Source: Ascidia mentula (Eukaryota > Chordata > Ascidiacea > Phlebobranchia > Ascidiidae). Taken from it: a DNA stretch of 64,000 nucleotides. The translations under genes were made by a program, and so were the position numbers. Within the stretch, counting starts at the first letter, position 1, and the number at the start of each line of letters is the position of its first letter. Under the pieces are notes generated by a model. It did no database searches. It saw only the letters and a program-made list of their open reading frames with translations, and was not told the origin of the DNA. The stretch is taken from NCBI GenBank assembly GCA_947561715.1, contig OX387199.1, forward strand, positions 10,049,001-10,113,000, written 5' to 3'. Below are positions 12,901-23,221 of the stretch, piece after piece.

Positions 12901-13378
12901 CCCACTGACCATATCCGATGTCCTTGTACATTATTTTTTCCCAGTTGTCTGAACAAGCATTGTGGCTTAAATACACGAAGAGATTCGATTTGAAGCTACA
13001 CACTCACTAAAATCTCCCATTAGGTAGACGGCCCTCGCATTGGGAACCCATTCCCTGCATTGAATTCCTCCCTCTTGTGTGAGAACAACACCGAAAGTTT
13101 CGTAACTTCGACTGAACCGATCCATTCCTTCCTCGCGTTCAATGTCCATCAGCGCTTTTTCAAACATTCCATATCTACAACACCAATATTAGTTATATTA
13201 TTTATAGTTACTTGACCAACCTTTAGATTTAATTACAACGGTTTTGTATTTTACTGTCTTTTATTTACCTAAGTCTGATATCCTTTTCAAAGCTTCCTAA
13301 TCTTGGGTCATTTGCAAACAAGCTTTCGATTTCGGGAACTCCCCATTGTTGAAGATTGTCGTGACCTGAGAATTCCAT
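9988..13378 (-). CDS. Branching-enzyme-like pseudoenzyme with RS tail, copy C
   Basis: This full-length copy is 3391 bp, the same as copy B, and the exon frames match. It differs by R28G in exon 1 and a changed start of intron 10 (GTTATC instead of GTTAAC, still stop-free). The Asn nucleophile replacement is at 11893-11895. TATA is at 13486-13492 and AATAAA at 9973-9978. The 3' tail is class 1 (QRNG, FSSVSG). No frameshift or premature stop was found. Confidence 0.88.
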
Positions 13379-15458
13379 TTTTGCTCCACGATATGAGATT
13401 CGAATCAAAGGTTAAGTAAGCGGTTATAACGCAGCTTGACCGAGATTTCAACGAATGTTGTGATGTAGGTATGTTGCGATGGAATTTATATAGGGCGTAA
13501 AAAGGAAGAAGTTCGCTCTTAATGGGATTGTCGGGCAATAAAGTGAGATTGGCAAGGATTAGGATAATAATTTGGAATACAAAGAGACTTGATTATTCAA
13601 CAATGTTCACAGCTTACCACTACATGAACATAACAGGAAGGAATAAGTTTAATGACAATGTAATCCAACTATAATGGTCTGAAATCATTTGTGATGCGAA
13701 TTTAATTCAATATCACAAAGATTAAAATGCGGGTGCGTTTGGTCGGAATTCAACCAAAAGTACGCTTACACTTTCTCTTATTCAATAATATGATGCGTTT
13801 TGACAATAATGTAAGGTAAACCTCATAAACTTAATGCCACCTCAACAAAATGTCAGGAATGAAAAAATTACTTTCACAAAAAAAACCTTTGTACTTGGAC
13901 GAGTTCCGAGTTATTCAAGGCCGCTCTTGTTGTCTGAATAACGAAAAAGCGACAAAATCATTTCCGTATTACGCACAAACGTACTCCTGCTGTCGTAAAG
14001 TTTTGGCGACTTTGCTGGCAAAAACGTTTATTTTACATTCGATGCTTCGGTCGGTGTGCAACTGATCTTTCTCTTTAGCACCATCGTGCGCCGTAAGAAT
14101 TTAGATTATTTCAGTCGCTCGTGCAATTTGTTCGTAATTGCGTTTTAGTTTGTGTTACAAATAAGTTTTTTGTGTGCAGACTATTCCCGTTTTCGATAGA
14201 CTAGTAAGTCGATGAACAGAAATTATTGTTCCGCAAATATTTAAATGCTCAAAAATGTGTATCACCAGCTTTTCTGGATTGTCGAATGGTCATTGCTTAT
14301 ATAATATTGACATAATATTTTAACAAACCGCAAACCAGTCGCTTCTCCTGAGATCGTGGTTGCGACAGCATATAACCAAGCAACGTACGAATTGTCTTTT
14401 TTAGTCCGAGTCGCAATGAGCTCGTTCGCTACTATTTTTCTTGTAATATCCACGTGACAATATTTGCGTTTGCAATACCTAAGTTTTCCCTTGAGACATT
14501 CCGCGGGTAAAATTAATATTTTGCAAACACTTTTCATTCTATCATAGGTAAGCTTGCTTGACAACTTTCCTCGAGTGCCCATAGGATTTAGCACTTAGTG
14601 TCAGTTTGATCACATGCCAACAGCACAACCCTCGCAGCGGGAGCTGCCCGCACATCTGTATTTCCACTAAAGTAAGTTTGGCCGGCGGTAAAAGACCAAC
14701 TTGTATTCCTCTGTCACAATGTAACGTACATACGACGTAACAAAGCGATCAGTGACGCACGAAGGTCCATTTTTGGTTGAATAGGAACGGGTGCTTGTGC
14801 TGGTGCTAGGTCCAATTTGAGCGTGTTTGGAGGAATTTTTAGTGGATTTAGGGGCTGTTTAAAATCATCAGAGTGTTTGTAATACTGGATTAGACATTCT
14901 CAGTCGACATTATTTGAATTGTAAAAACACCAAGAAATGCAATTGAAATTTGCAGAGATATGAATCGTGTAGTCTACCTAATCATTTGCGTATTTCTGGC
15001 AGTGTATGTTTTACTATGCGTAATTAACATAAAACAACAAACTAGCTGATGCAAACCAAGCCTCCCACTACGGCTGTTTTGGGATATACTGTCGTCATTG
15101 TTTTATGGACGTTCGTTTCGTTGTCACGCTAGACGCACAATTGCCATAAAGATATCCCGTCTTTAACCGTTATTGAAACTAAACTTTCGTGAAATTACTG
15201 GCCATTTAACGAGGGGTACAGAATTTCGGAATCTCCAACAAAACATCATATCGAATTAAATCTTCACATTGAGTTTATTTTAATTCGGAACATTTACTCC
15301 AATAAAGTCCAAAAAACTGTTGTTTATTCAATAATAGCTCTGACAACAATGCAGAAATACAAAGGTCATTTTGTGACACAAACAACAAATAAGAATTACA
15401 ACAATCAACACAGCACAACAAATATGTAGTTTTGTGTGGATATTTTATTTGAAACCAA
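13379..15458. other. Inter-gene spacer C-D, class 1
   Basis: It contains the copy C promoter. The hairpin's left arm is missing, as in spacer A-B. No gene is supported. Confidence 0.7.
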
Positions 15459-18400
15459 TCAATATCCCGAAGCCCGACGACCCGAAACGCTTGAAAATCC
15501 GACAGATCTGGAACGTGACGGGCTACGACCGTTTCGTTGAAATCGATGAGAAGAGCAGCCAGAAGCATTGTAAACTGGTTGACTTCTACCAAAACTTGCA
15601 CATCTGTATGGACTCTTATCTCTTCTCGATTCGCCCAAATTCATCTCCCTCAAGCGAGTTTCACAGCTCGGCGAACGACCACGACTGTGGCTACGTTCAC
15701 GACGCCACGGTGAAGTGCTCCGTGAGTTGTAGTCACGGCCGCGATCACGACAATCATCGTATCCATAATAAACCCGATTGGCATTCACGTCGTTGGACCA
15801 ATGAGAAAGGGCGTCGCTCGCCATTACAATAACACAACGTGACGGCAAATAAACCTTGAGCAAAATAGAAAGATTTAGTGATTCGTTTGAATGACAGTAT
15901 GATAGCATCTTACCATCAGTGAACATGGGTTATTGTCACACGATTGTTGTTGAGTGTGGAAATCCACCGAAGCTTCATTTCTACCGTGACCTCCAAACAT
16001 TTTTTGGTCACTGTCCAAAACAATCTTGTACCTTCAACGCGAAAGGGTGTTATTTACGACGGAACGCGAACTGTGCAAGGTATACCCAAACCATACTCAC
16101 GTTCCTGATGTTCGTACACCGATTCGATAATTGGGATAACTTTGTGTAGGATGAAAGTTAAACATGAAGACCAGGCCGGCTCTTTCGAATACAATCACTT
16201 TCTCATCATCGTGTTGACGTGTAACAAGTCCCTTAAGATCAAATGGATTGTGGAAACGTGCACTGCAAGTGAATATACCAACGGAAAAAATAATTATCCT
16301 ATACCTGAGGGGAACTTAGCCAACCAAATCGTTCTTCCAAACGGTTAATTGCGATATCGAAATTATTGAGGTATTTGTATCTCAGCTGCTGGTCATCAGC
16401 AAGCTCAAACTGTCTTCTTGCCAGTTGGTAATTGTCTCCATTCTGTAACGATGGAAACTCAACCCAATCTGGATGAGCGAACTCGTTGCCTACGAAAGGG
16501 TTCCTTTTGGTAAACATGTAAAAAAACGTTTACGCCAATAAAGTAATTTACCCATAAAATTCAGGTATGATTTTCCACTGAAGGCATTTGTGATAAGTCT
16601 GATCATCTTGTGGAGACTCATTCCTCTGTCCAATCTCGGTGACATTTCCCGCCGGTCCAACATGCACTCATTGTCCATAAGTTGCCTTGCAATCGTCCAT
16701 TGACAATCCATGCTCTGAACATTAAAATTTATAACATCAGACAATGAATGTTCAAATCTAAAAGTTAAATCGTCAACCTGTTGGTGGTCTTCTGGGTACG
16801 TGATATATCTTTCCCCTGTCCTCCGTTCGGACAACATTTGACAAATTTCGCTCATTCCCCAGTTTTCATCCGACATTCCGTTTAATATCTGAAAACGCGA
16901 AACCCGTTAGAGTAGAAAATGACGCTCCTTGATGCTGCCATGGTTTTACCTGCATCCATTGACTTGGAATATGCATCGATAATCTGTAATCGAAACCGAA
17001 TCCACCTTGATTGACAGGACGAGTCAAACTTGGAAATTCGGTATACTCCTATACGCAGCAAAAAACACACTCTTTAAATCTTTGTTCGATTTTTTGTTGA
17101 CCAAACAAAGACAAGTCCTACCTCTGCAATGGTTATGATTTTTGGATAGTATCGATGCAAAATTTTGTTTGCAAGCAATAGGTAAGCCATTGCTCCAATG
17201 TCCATGTGCATTCCGAAGTATTGTCGGTAGTTATCAACAGATTGGATGTCTAAAGATCATTAAAAATTTACAAAGCAAACGCTTTTTAAGTATTGCAATT
17301 GCACCAATACTGATCAGTACATTTACCAGGAATTTGATTGTGGTAGATCATTGGCGTTACTCCATTAAACCGAAAACCGTCGAATCCAAAGTTTTCCACG
17401 TAATGACGGAGGTTGGACAGTAAAAATCGAAGAACTTCCCACCTAAACAAGTTTTTACATGCGCCATCACACAGATATGATTGTACGTAAACCATCGCAA
17501 TGCCCCTTACTTTGTAAAGTCAAACTTTCGCGCGTCATTTTCCCTGAAATCCCGTCTATCAGAACGGAAGAAACACTCATCAGTGCCATCAAAGCGATCT
17601 AAACTTTCCCAGCCATTCTTCGATGCGTGACTGTGCATAACATCCATCATGACGTAAATTCCCATCCCATGTGCGACGTTTATCAACTCCCTCAGATCGT
17701 CAGGAGTCCCATATCGGCTGCGATCATGACACAAGTGTTTTTGTAAACTACACGTAATCCTGAACTGAGGCAAAAACTCACAATTCTATCACTAAAACGT
17801 GGACTCACCTTGAGGGCGCAAAAAAGTTGGTAACTTGGTAACCAACGCTCGGATAATAAGGATGCTCCATAATTGCCATGAGAAGCACGCAGTTGTAGCC
17901 TAGATCGCGAATGCGAGGAAGAACATCTGTGGTGAACTGCTTGTAAGAAGATACTTGACAACGATCGGAGCTGATCCCAATGTGAGCTTCGTAAATGCGC
18001 AAACGTTCGGGCTTCGAAATTTGATTGTTTGCAAACTGGAAATAAAGTTTTAATTTGTTTTTCTGTTCGGCTCTCGCTTTTGACAACGTGAAGAAAAGCA
18101 AACCATATCACGTACTCGTTGACAAGATTTATTTGATGACGGATTCCAAAAGCGCCATGTAAACGGTGATCCGCACTGGGTCACGTATTTTGCCCACGGT
18201 GAAATTCTTTCCAATATCTGATTGTCTTTCGTTTCAACCACAAGCTGAAATTAAACAATTTTGTTATTTGTGTTTCTACATCAATGTCTGCGTAAAGCAA
18301 GCCATCTACCTTCAGTTCGGATAGATGGTTTATTGGGCATCTACCATCTCGATTTGGTGGCATGAACATTTCCCACTGACCATATCCGATGTCCTTGTAC

Positions 18401-18849
18401 ATTATTTTTTCCCAGTTGTCTGAACAAGCATTGTGGCTTAAATACACGAAGAGATTCGATTTGAAGCTACACACTCACTAAAATCTCCCATTAGGTAGAC
18501 GGCCCTCGCATTGGGAACCCATTCCCTGCATTGAATTCCTCCCTCTTGTGTGAGAACAACACCGAAAGTTTCGTAACTTCGACTGAACCGATCCATTCCT
18601 TCCTCGCGTTCAATGTCCATCAGCGCCTTTTCAAACATTCCATATCTACAACACCAATATTAGTTTTATTATTTATAGTTACTTGACCAACCTTCAGATT
18701 TAATTACAACGGTTTTGTGTTTTACTGTCTTTTATTTACCTAAGTCTAATATCCTTTTCAAAGCTTCTTAATCTTGGGTCATTTGCAAACAAGCTTTCGA
18801 TTTCGGGAACTCCCCATTGTTGAAGATTGTCGTGACCTGAGAACTCCAT
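15459..18849 (-). CDS. Branching-enzyme-like pseudoenzyme with RS tail, copy D (class 1/class 2 mosaic)
   Basis: This full-length copy is 3391 bp with an intact frame. Its 3' end is class 1 (RS tail QRNG, FSSVSG), whereas its 5' end carries class 2 bases (GAACTCC over the start codon region, GCGCC in exon 2), so a class switch lies inside the gene. It carries T156P in exon 4. The Asn nucleophile replacement is at 17364-17366, TATA at 18957-18963 and AATAAA at 15444-15449. The transposon at 20127 sits 1278 bp upstream of its start, beyond the TATA element, and may alter its upstream region. Confidence 0.88.
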
Positions 18850-20117
18850 TTTTGCTCCACGATATGAGATTCGAATCAAAGGTTAAGTAAGCGGTTATAA
18901 CGCAGCTTGACCGAAATTTCAACGAATGTTGTGATGTAGGTATGTTGCGATGGAATTTATATAGGGCGTAAAAAGGAAGAAGTTCGCTCTTAATGGGATT
19001 GTCGGGCAATAAAGTGAGATTGGCAAGGATTAGGATAACAATTTTGAATACAAAGAGACTTGATTATTCAACAATATTCACAGCTTACCACTACATGAAC
19101 ATAACAGGAAGGAATAAGTTTAATGACAATGTAATCCAACTATTATGGTCCGAAATCATTTGTGATGCGAATTTAATTCAATATCACAAAGATTAAAATG
19201 CGGGTGTGTTTGGTCGGAATTCAACCAAAAGTACGCTTACACTTTCTCTTATTCAATAATATGATGCGTTTTGGCAATAATGTAAGGTAAACCTCATAAA
19301 CTTAATGTCACCTCAACAAAATTTCAGGAATGAAAAAACTACTTTCACAAAACAAACCTTTGTACTTGGACGAGTTCCGAGTTATTCAAGGCCGCTCTTG
19401 TTGTCTGAATAACGAAAAAGTGACAAAATCATTTCCGTATTACGCACAAACGTACTCCTTCTGTCGTAAAGATTTGGCGACTTTGCTGGCAAAAACGTTT
19501 ATTTTACATTCGATGCTTCGGTCGGTGTGCAACTGATCTTTCTCGCAAACGATGGTGATTAGCGCCATCGTGCGCCGTAAGAATTTAGATTATTTCAGTC
19601 GCTCGTGCAATTTGTTCGTAATTGCGTTTTAGTTTGTGTTACAAATAAGTTTTTTGTGTGCAGACTATTCCTGTTTTCGATAGACTGGTAAGTCGATGAA
19701 CAGAAATTATTGTTCCGCAAATATTTAAATATTCAAAAATGTGTATCATCAGCTCTTCTGGATTGTCGAATAGTCATTGCTTATATAATATTGATATAAT
19801 ATTTTGACAAACCGCAAACCAGTCGCTTCTACTGAGATCGTGGTTGCGACAGCATATAACCAAGCAACGTACGAATTTGTCTTTTTCAGTCCGAGTCGAA
19901 ATGAGCTCGTTCGCTACTATTTTTCTTGTAATATCCACGTTATAATATTTGCGTTTGCAATACCTAAGTTTTCCCTTGAAACATTCCGCGGGTAAAATCA
20001 ATATTTCGCAAACACTTTTCATTCTACCATAGGTAAGCTTGCTTGACAACTTTCCTCGAGTGCCCATAGGATTTAGCACTTAGTGTCAGTTTGATCACAT
20101 ACCAACAGCACAACCCT
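18850..20117. other. Spacer D-E, part left of the transposon
   Basis: It holds the copy D promoter (18957-18963) and the intact hairpin near 19551-19573. The short frames at 18993-19196 and 19804-19995 (plus) and 19774-20079 (minus) are not kept in all units. It ends at the transposon's 9-bp target duplication. Confidence 0.7.
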
Positions 20118-20126
20118 CGCAGCGGG
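20118..20126. repeat. Target site duplication, left copy
   Basis: CGCAGCGGG here and again at 22399-22407. All other units have this 9-mer once, followed by AGCTGCCCGC, which gives the empty site directly. The G and C runs at the junctions allow a 7-bp reading, but 9 bp is the longest consistent one. Confidence 0.9.
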
Positions 20127-20338
20127 GGTAGATGCTAAAGAACCACCCCACAGCTAGGTCGGCAATTGTGGTCATAGAAATCGTGCAAATATGGGGTATA
20201 TTGGTTTTGGTATAGAGTAAACAAACACCTGTCAAATTAATTTGGTAGCATTATTTAAATATCAATTAATTTTTAATCATTTGCCGAACTAGCATCTGAT
20301 GCCGAAATAACAGTAATACCTTGTAGGTCTCATGTAGG
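20127..20338 (+). repeat. Left terminal inverted repeat
   Basis: These 212 bp are the reverse complement of 22187-22398 apart from one base (CAGCTAGG against CAGCTTGG). The match ends at 20338, the base that mirrors the second base of the right-hand coding exon. The left repeat therefore holds an antisense copy of the gene's last exon. Confidence 0.95.
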
Positions 20339-20492
20339 GATATCACGGAATGAACGGCGGGAAAGAAATCACGTGAACAAGGTCCTTTTTTGCAGCGTGC
20401 GATGGCGTTTGTGTGGTTTCATAAGAAAAGTTATTTGTATAACTGTACGTTGTTAGTATTCTTTATTTAATAATGCTTTTGTTAATTTAGAA
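20339..20492 (+). promoter_or_regulatory. Upstream region of the micro-exon gene with acceptor-like sites
   Basis: These 154 bp lie between the left inverted repeat and the first called ATG. They contain two 3'-splice-like motifs: CCTTTTTTGCAG near 20384-20395 and GTTAATTTAG ending at 20490, two bases before AAATGG. They could be trans-splice acceptors, or belong to an upstream short exon starting at ATGGCG (20402). No clear TATA box was found. Confidence 0.4.
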
Positions 20493-22236
20493 ATGGAGTT
20501 TAACTTTAATTCCGTTCAATCGGTGGTGGTTAACCACCACCACCATCACCACCACCAGCAACAACCCAAAAAGGTAGGTGGAGAATTACTTGCATATTTT
20601 TTGTTGAAAAAATATACGTTTGACATAATTTTATGTTCACAGAAATTTGCAACGCGAAAAAGGTAAGAATAACACTTCTTTATACTAAAATTTTGGACGG
20701 CTATTGTTATGACACTAATACATGGTGTCAGTGTCCGATAGTAACACCCCTGAATGCAAAGATGTGCATTGGGTAATTGTTGAGTGCACCAGATAAAATT
20801 TAAAACCTCATGCACAAGATAAAGTTGAAGACAAGCATAGTTTTATTTTTGTGGTGGTGTCCACTGATTACCCCTTTACTTTAACTGAATATATTTTATA
20901 GATTCCTCGAAAAGGAGGAATTTTGCCGGCTGCAATCGTAAGATACTTGTTATACATGTTGCGTTTATTAACCAAATCTTTATGATGCCCATTAAAAACA
21001 TGTAGAAAAGTGTTGGTCTTGTTGTTGGGTTCTTAAACTGTGCAAGTTATGCTCAAAAATGAATTTTTTGGAAGAAATGCTGTCAATGAACAAGCCAATT
21101 CTGTGACCAATAATGTAATTGCCCTGATAGATTTTGAAATTGTGTGTCGCAAATGCCATGAGTGTTTGCAAGTGCATTACATCCAGAAATATTGGGAGCC
21201 AACTGAGATCGTAAACAAAGTATTGTTACTAAATTAATCACAGTTGAATCAAGTTTTTGCCAACCAACACACTTTTTTTAATTTAGTGAAAACAAGATCC
21301 CCAAAACATCGGAGTAAGTGGTGTCATTACTGTCATATAAAATAAGTTGACAAGTAAAGAATTTTATCTCATTTAATTTTTTACAGATGGGTCCCAGAAG
21401 AAATTTTCTGGAAGAGACATGTAAAAATACTAATCTTTATACTTATATATAACACTATTTAGTACGTGCATAAACACTATTTAAATCTGGTTATTGTAAG
21501 TCTATGTAGTGTGCTATTGGCTAATAACTACTAATCAGTTTTGTTTCTGTTTTAGAGGCAGACAGAGAAAGGAGCAAATGTGAGTGAATATTCTTTCCTA
21601 TTATTGTAGCATACTAAGCTATTGGTTTATAAATACTAATCAGTTTTGTTTCTGTTTTAGAGGCAGACAGAGAAAGGAGCAAATGTGAGTGAATATTCTT
21701 TCCTATTATTGTAGCATACTAAGCTATTGGTTTATAAATACTAATCAGTTTTGTTTCTGTTTTAGAGTCAGGCAGAGAAAGGAGCAAATGTGAGTGAATA
21801 TTCTTTCCTATTATTGTAGCGTACTAAGCTATTGGTTTATAAATACTAATCAGTTTTGTTTCTGTTTTAGAGTCAGGCAGAGAAAGGAGCAAATGTGAGT
21901 GAATATTCTTTCCTATTATTGTAGCATACTAAGCTATTGGTTTATAAATACTAATCAGTTTTGTTTCTGTTTTAGAGTCAGGCAGAGAAAGGAGCAAATG
22001 TGAGTGAATATTCTTTCCTATTATTGTAGCATACTAAGCTATTGGTTCATAAATACTAATCAGTTTTGTTTCTGTTTTAGAGTCAGACAGAGAAAGGAGC
22101 AAATGTGAGTGAATATTCTTTCCTATTATTGTAGTGTACTAAGCTATTGGTTTATAAATACTAATCAGTTTTGTTTCTGTTTTAGACCTACATGAGACCT
22201 ACAAGGTATTACTGTTATTTCGGCATCAGATGCTAG
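20493..22236 (+). CDS. Micro-exon gene carried by the transposon (130 residues, 12 exons)
   Basis: Exons: 20493-20573, 20643-20662, 20902-20937, 21287-21313, 21387-21420, six 24-nt exons (21556-21579, 21661-21684, 21766-21789, 21871-21894, 21976-21999, 22081-22104), and 22186-22236. All introns are GT-AG and the frame stays open to TAG at 22234-22236. The protein starts MEFNFNSVQSVVVN, has seven His then QQQPKK, a charged middle part (EWVPEEIFWKRH), six 8-residue repeats of the form (R/S)Q(T/A)EKGAN, and ends TYMRPTRYYCYFGIRC. No known domain or signal peptide is recognised. The last exon lies in the right inverted repeat, and ATTAAA at 22248-22253 may serve as its polyadenylation signal. The layout resembles schistosome micro-exon genes, but no homology is claimed. 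The start is uncertain, since a second frame is also open. Function unknown. Confidence 0.7.
20663..20901 (+). other. Intron 2 of the micro-exon gene
   Basis: This is a 239-bp intron from GTAAGAATAA to TTTTATAG. Nothing further is recognised inside it. Confidence 0.6.
20938..21286 (+). other. Intron 3 of the micro-exon gene, containing a short open frame
   Basis: This is the longest intron, 349 bp (GTAAGATACT to TTTAATTTAG). It holds an open frame from ATG at 21049 to 21237 with a Cys-rich patch CRKCHEC. It has no splice sites that keep the gene's frame and may be chance or a remnant of older coding sequence. Confidence 0.4.
21556..22185 (+). repeat. Six exact 105-bp tandem repeats, each a 24-nt exon plus an 81-nt intron
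   Basis: The period is exactly 105 bp in all six units. Each has the acceptor TTTCTGTTTTAG, a 24-nt exon, the donor GTGAGTGAAT, and a branch-point-like TACTAAT about 20 nt before the next acceptor. Exons vary at only two bases: units 1-2 code RQTEKGAN, 3-5 SQAEKGAN and 6 SQTEKGAN. The sequence before unit 1 (TGCTATTGGCTAATAACTACTAATCAG) is a diverged form of the repeated intron end, suggesting where the duplication began. Confidence 0.95.
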
Positions 22237-22398
22237 TTCGGCAAATGATTAAAAATTAATTGATATTTAAATAATGCTACCAAATTAATTTGACAGGTGT
22301 TTGTTTACTCTATACCAAAACCAATATACCCCATATTTGCACGATTTCTATGACCACAATTGCCGACCAAGCTGTGGGGTGGTTCTTTAGCATCTACC
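22187..22398 (-). repeat. Right terminal inverted repeat, also coding
   Basis: This mirrors 20127-20338 with one mismatch. The inner boundary lies one base into the last coding exon of the micro-exon gene (22186-22236), so the final 16 residues, the stop codon and the putative 3' end signal are made of inverted-repeat sequence. Confidence 0.95.
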
Positions 22399-22407
22399 CG
22401 CAGCGGG
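22399..22407. repeat. Target site duplication, right copy
   Basis: CGCAGCGGG, matching 20118-20126. It is followed by AGCTGCCCGC, the normal continuation of the spacer in all other units. Confidence 0.9.
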
Positions 22408-23221
22408 AGCTGCCCGCACATCTGTATTTCCACTCAAATAAGTTTGGCCGGCGGTAAAAGACCAACTTGTATTCTTCTGTCACAATGTAACGTACATACG
22501 ACGTAACAAAGCGATCAGTGACGCACGGAGGTCCATTTTTGGTTGAATAGGAACGGGTGCATGTGCTGGTGCTACGTCCAACTTGAGCGTGTGTGAAGGA
22601 ATTTTTAGTGGATTTAGGGGGGGTTTCAAATCATCAGAGTGTTTGTAATACAGGATTAGACATTCTCAGTTGACATTATTTGGGTTGTAAAAACACCAAG
22701 AAATGCAATTGAAATTTGCAGAGATATGAATCGTGTAGTCTACCTAATCATTTGCGTATTTCTGGCAGTGTATGTTTTACTATGCGTAATTAACACAAAA
22801 CAACAAACTAGCTGATGCAAACCAAGCCTTCCACTACGGCTGTTTTGGGATATACTGTCGTCATTGTTTCATGGACGTTCGCTTCGTTGTCACGCTAGAC
22901 GCACAATTGCCATAAAGGTATCCCGTCTTTAACCGTTATTGAAACTAAACTTTCGTGAAATTACTGGCCATTTAACCAGGGGTACAGGATTTCGGAATCT
23001 CCAACAAAACATATCGAAATAAATCTTCACATTGAGTTTATTTTAATTCGTAACATTTACACCAATAAAGTCCAATAAACTTTTGTTTATTCAATAATAG
23101 CTCTGACAACAATGCAGAAAGACAAAGGTCATTTTGTGACACAAACAACAAATAAGAATTACAACAATCAACACAGCACAACAAATATGTAGTTTCGTGT
23201 GGATATTTTATTTGAAACCAA
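22408..23221. other. Spacer D-E, part right of the transposon
   Basis: Class 2 spacer sequence (GGGGGGGTTTCAAATC near 22618) runs up to the 3' end of copy E. No gene is supported. Confidence 0.7.

Larger units (their letters stand above)
20127..22398 (+). mobile_element. Non-autonomous TIR DNA transposon carrying a micro-exon gene
   Basis: This 2,272-bp element interrupts one array unit and is absent from all others. It has 212-bp terminal inverted repeats with one mismatch, ends GGTAGATGCTAAAGAACC, and a 9-bp target duplication. Long inverted repeats with a 9-bp duplication fit Mutator-like (MULE) elements best; the superfamily is inferred, because no transposase is encoded. The interior is a plus-strand gene of 12 exons (20493-22236), most of them tiny, with a 105-bp exon-intron repeat. 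Near-identical inverted repeats and presence in a single unit point to a recent insertion, after the array formed. It must be mobilised in trans if still mobile. Confidence 0.92.

Noticed and set aside
19804-19995. 63-codon plus-strand frame in class 2 spacers
   Set aside because: It is absent from class 1 spacers owing to single-base changes and looks like a chance frame.
21556-22185. CRISPR-like or simple satellite reading of the 105-bp repeats
   Set aside because: There are no unique spacers. Each repeat contains full splice signals and a frame-preserving exon, and the host is eukaryotic.
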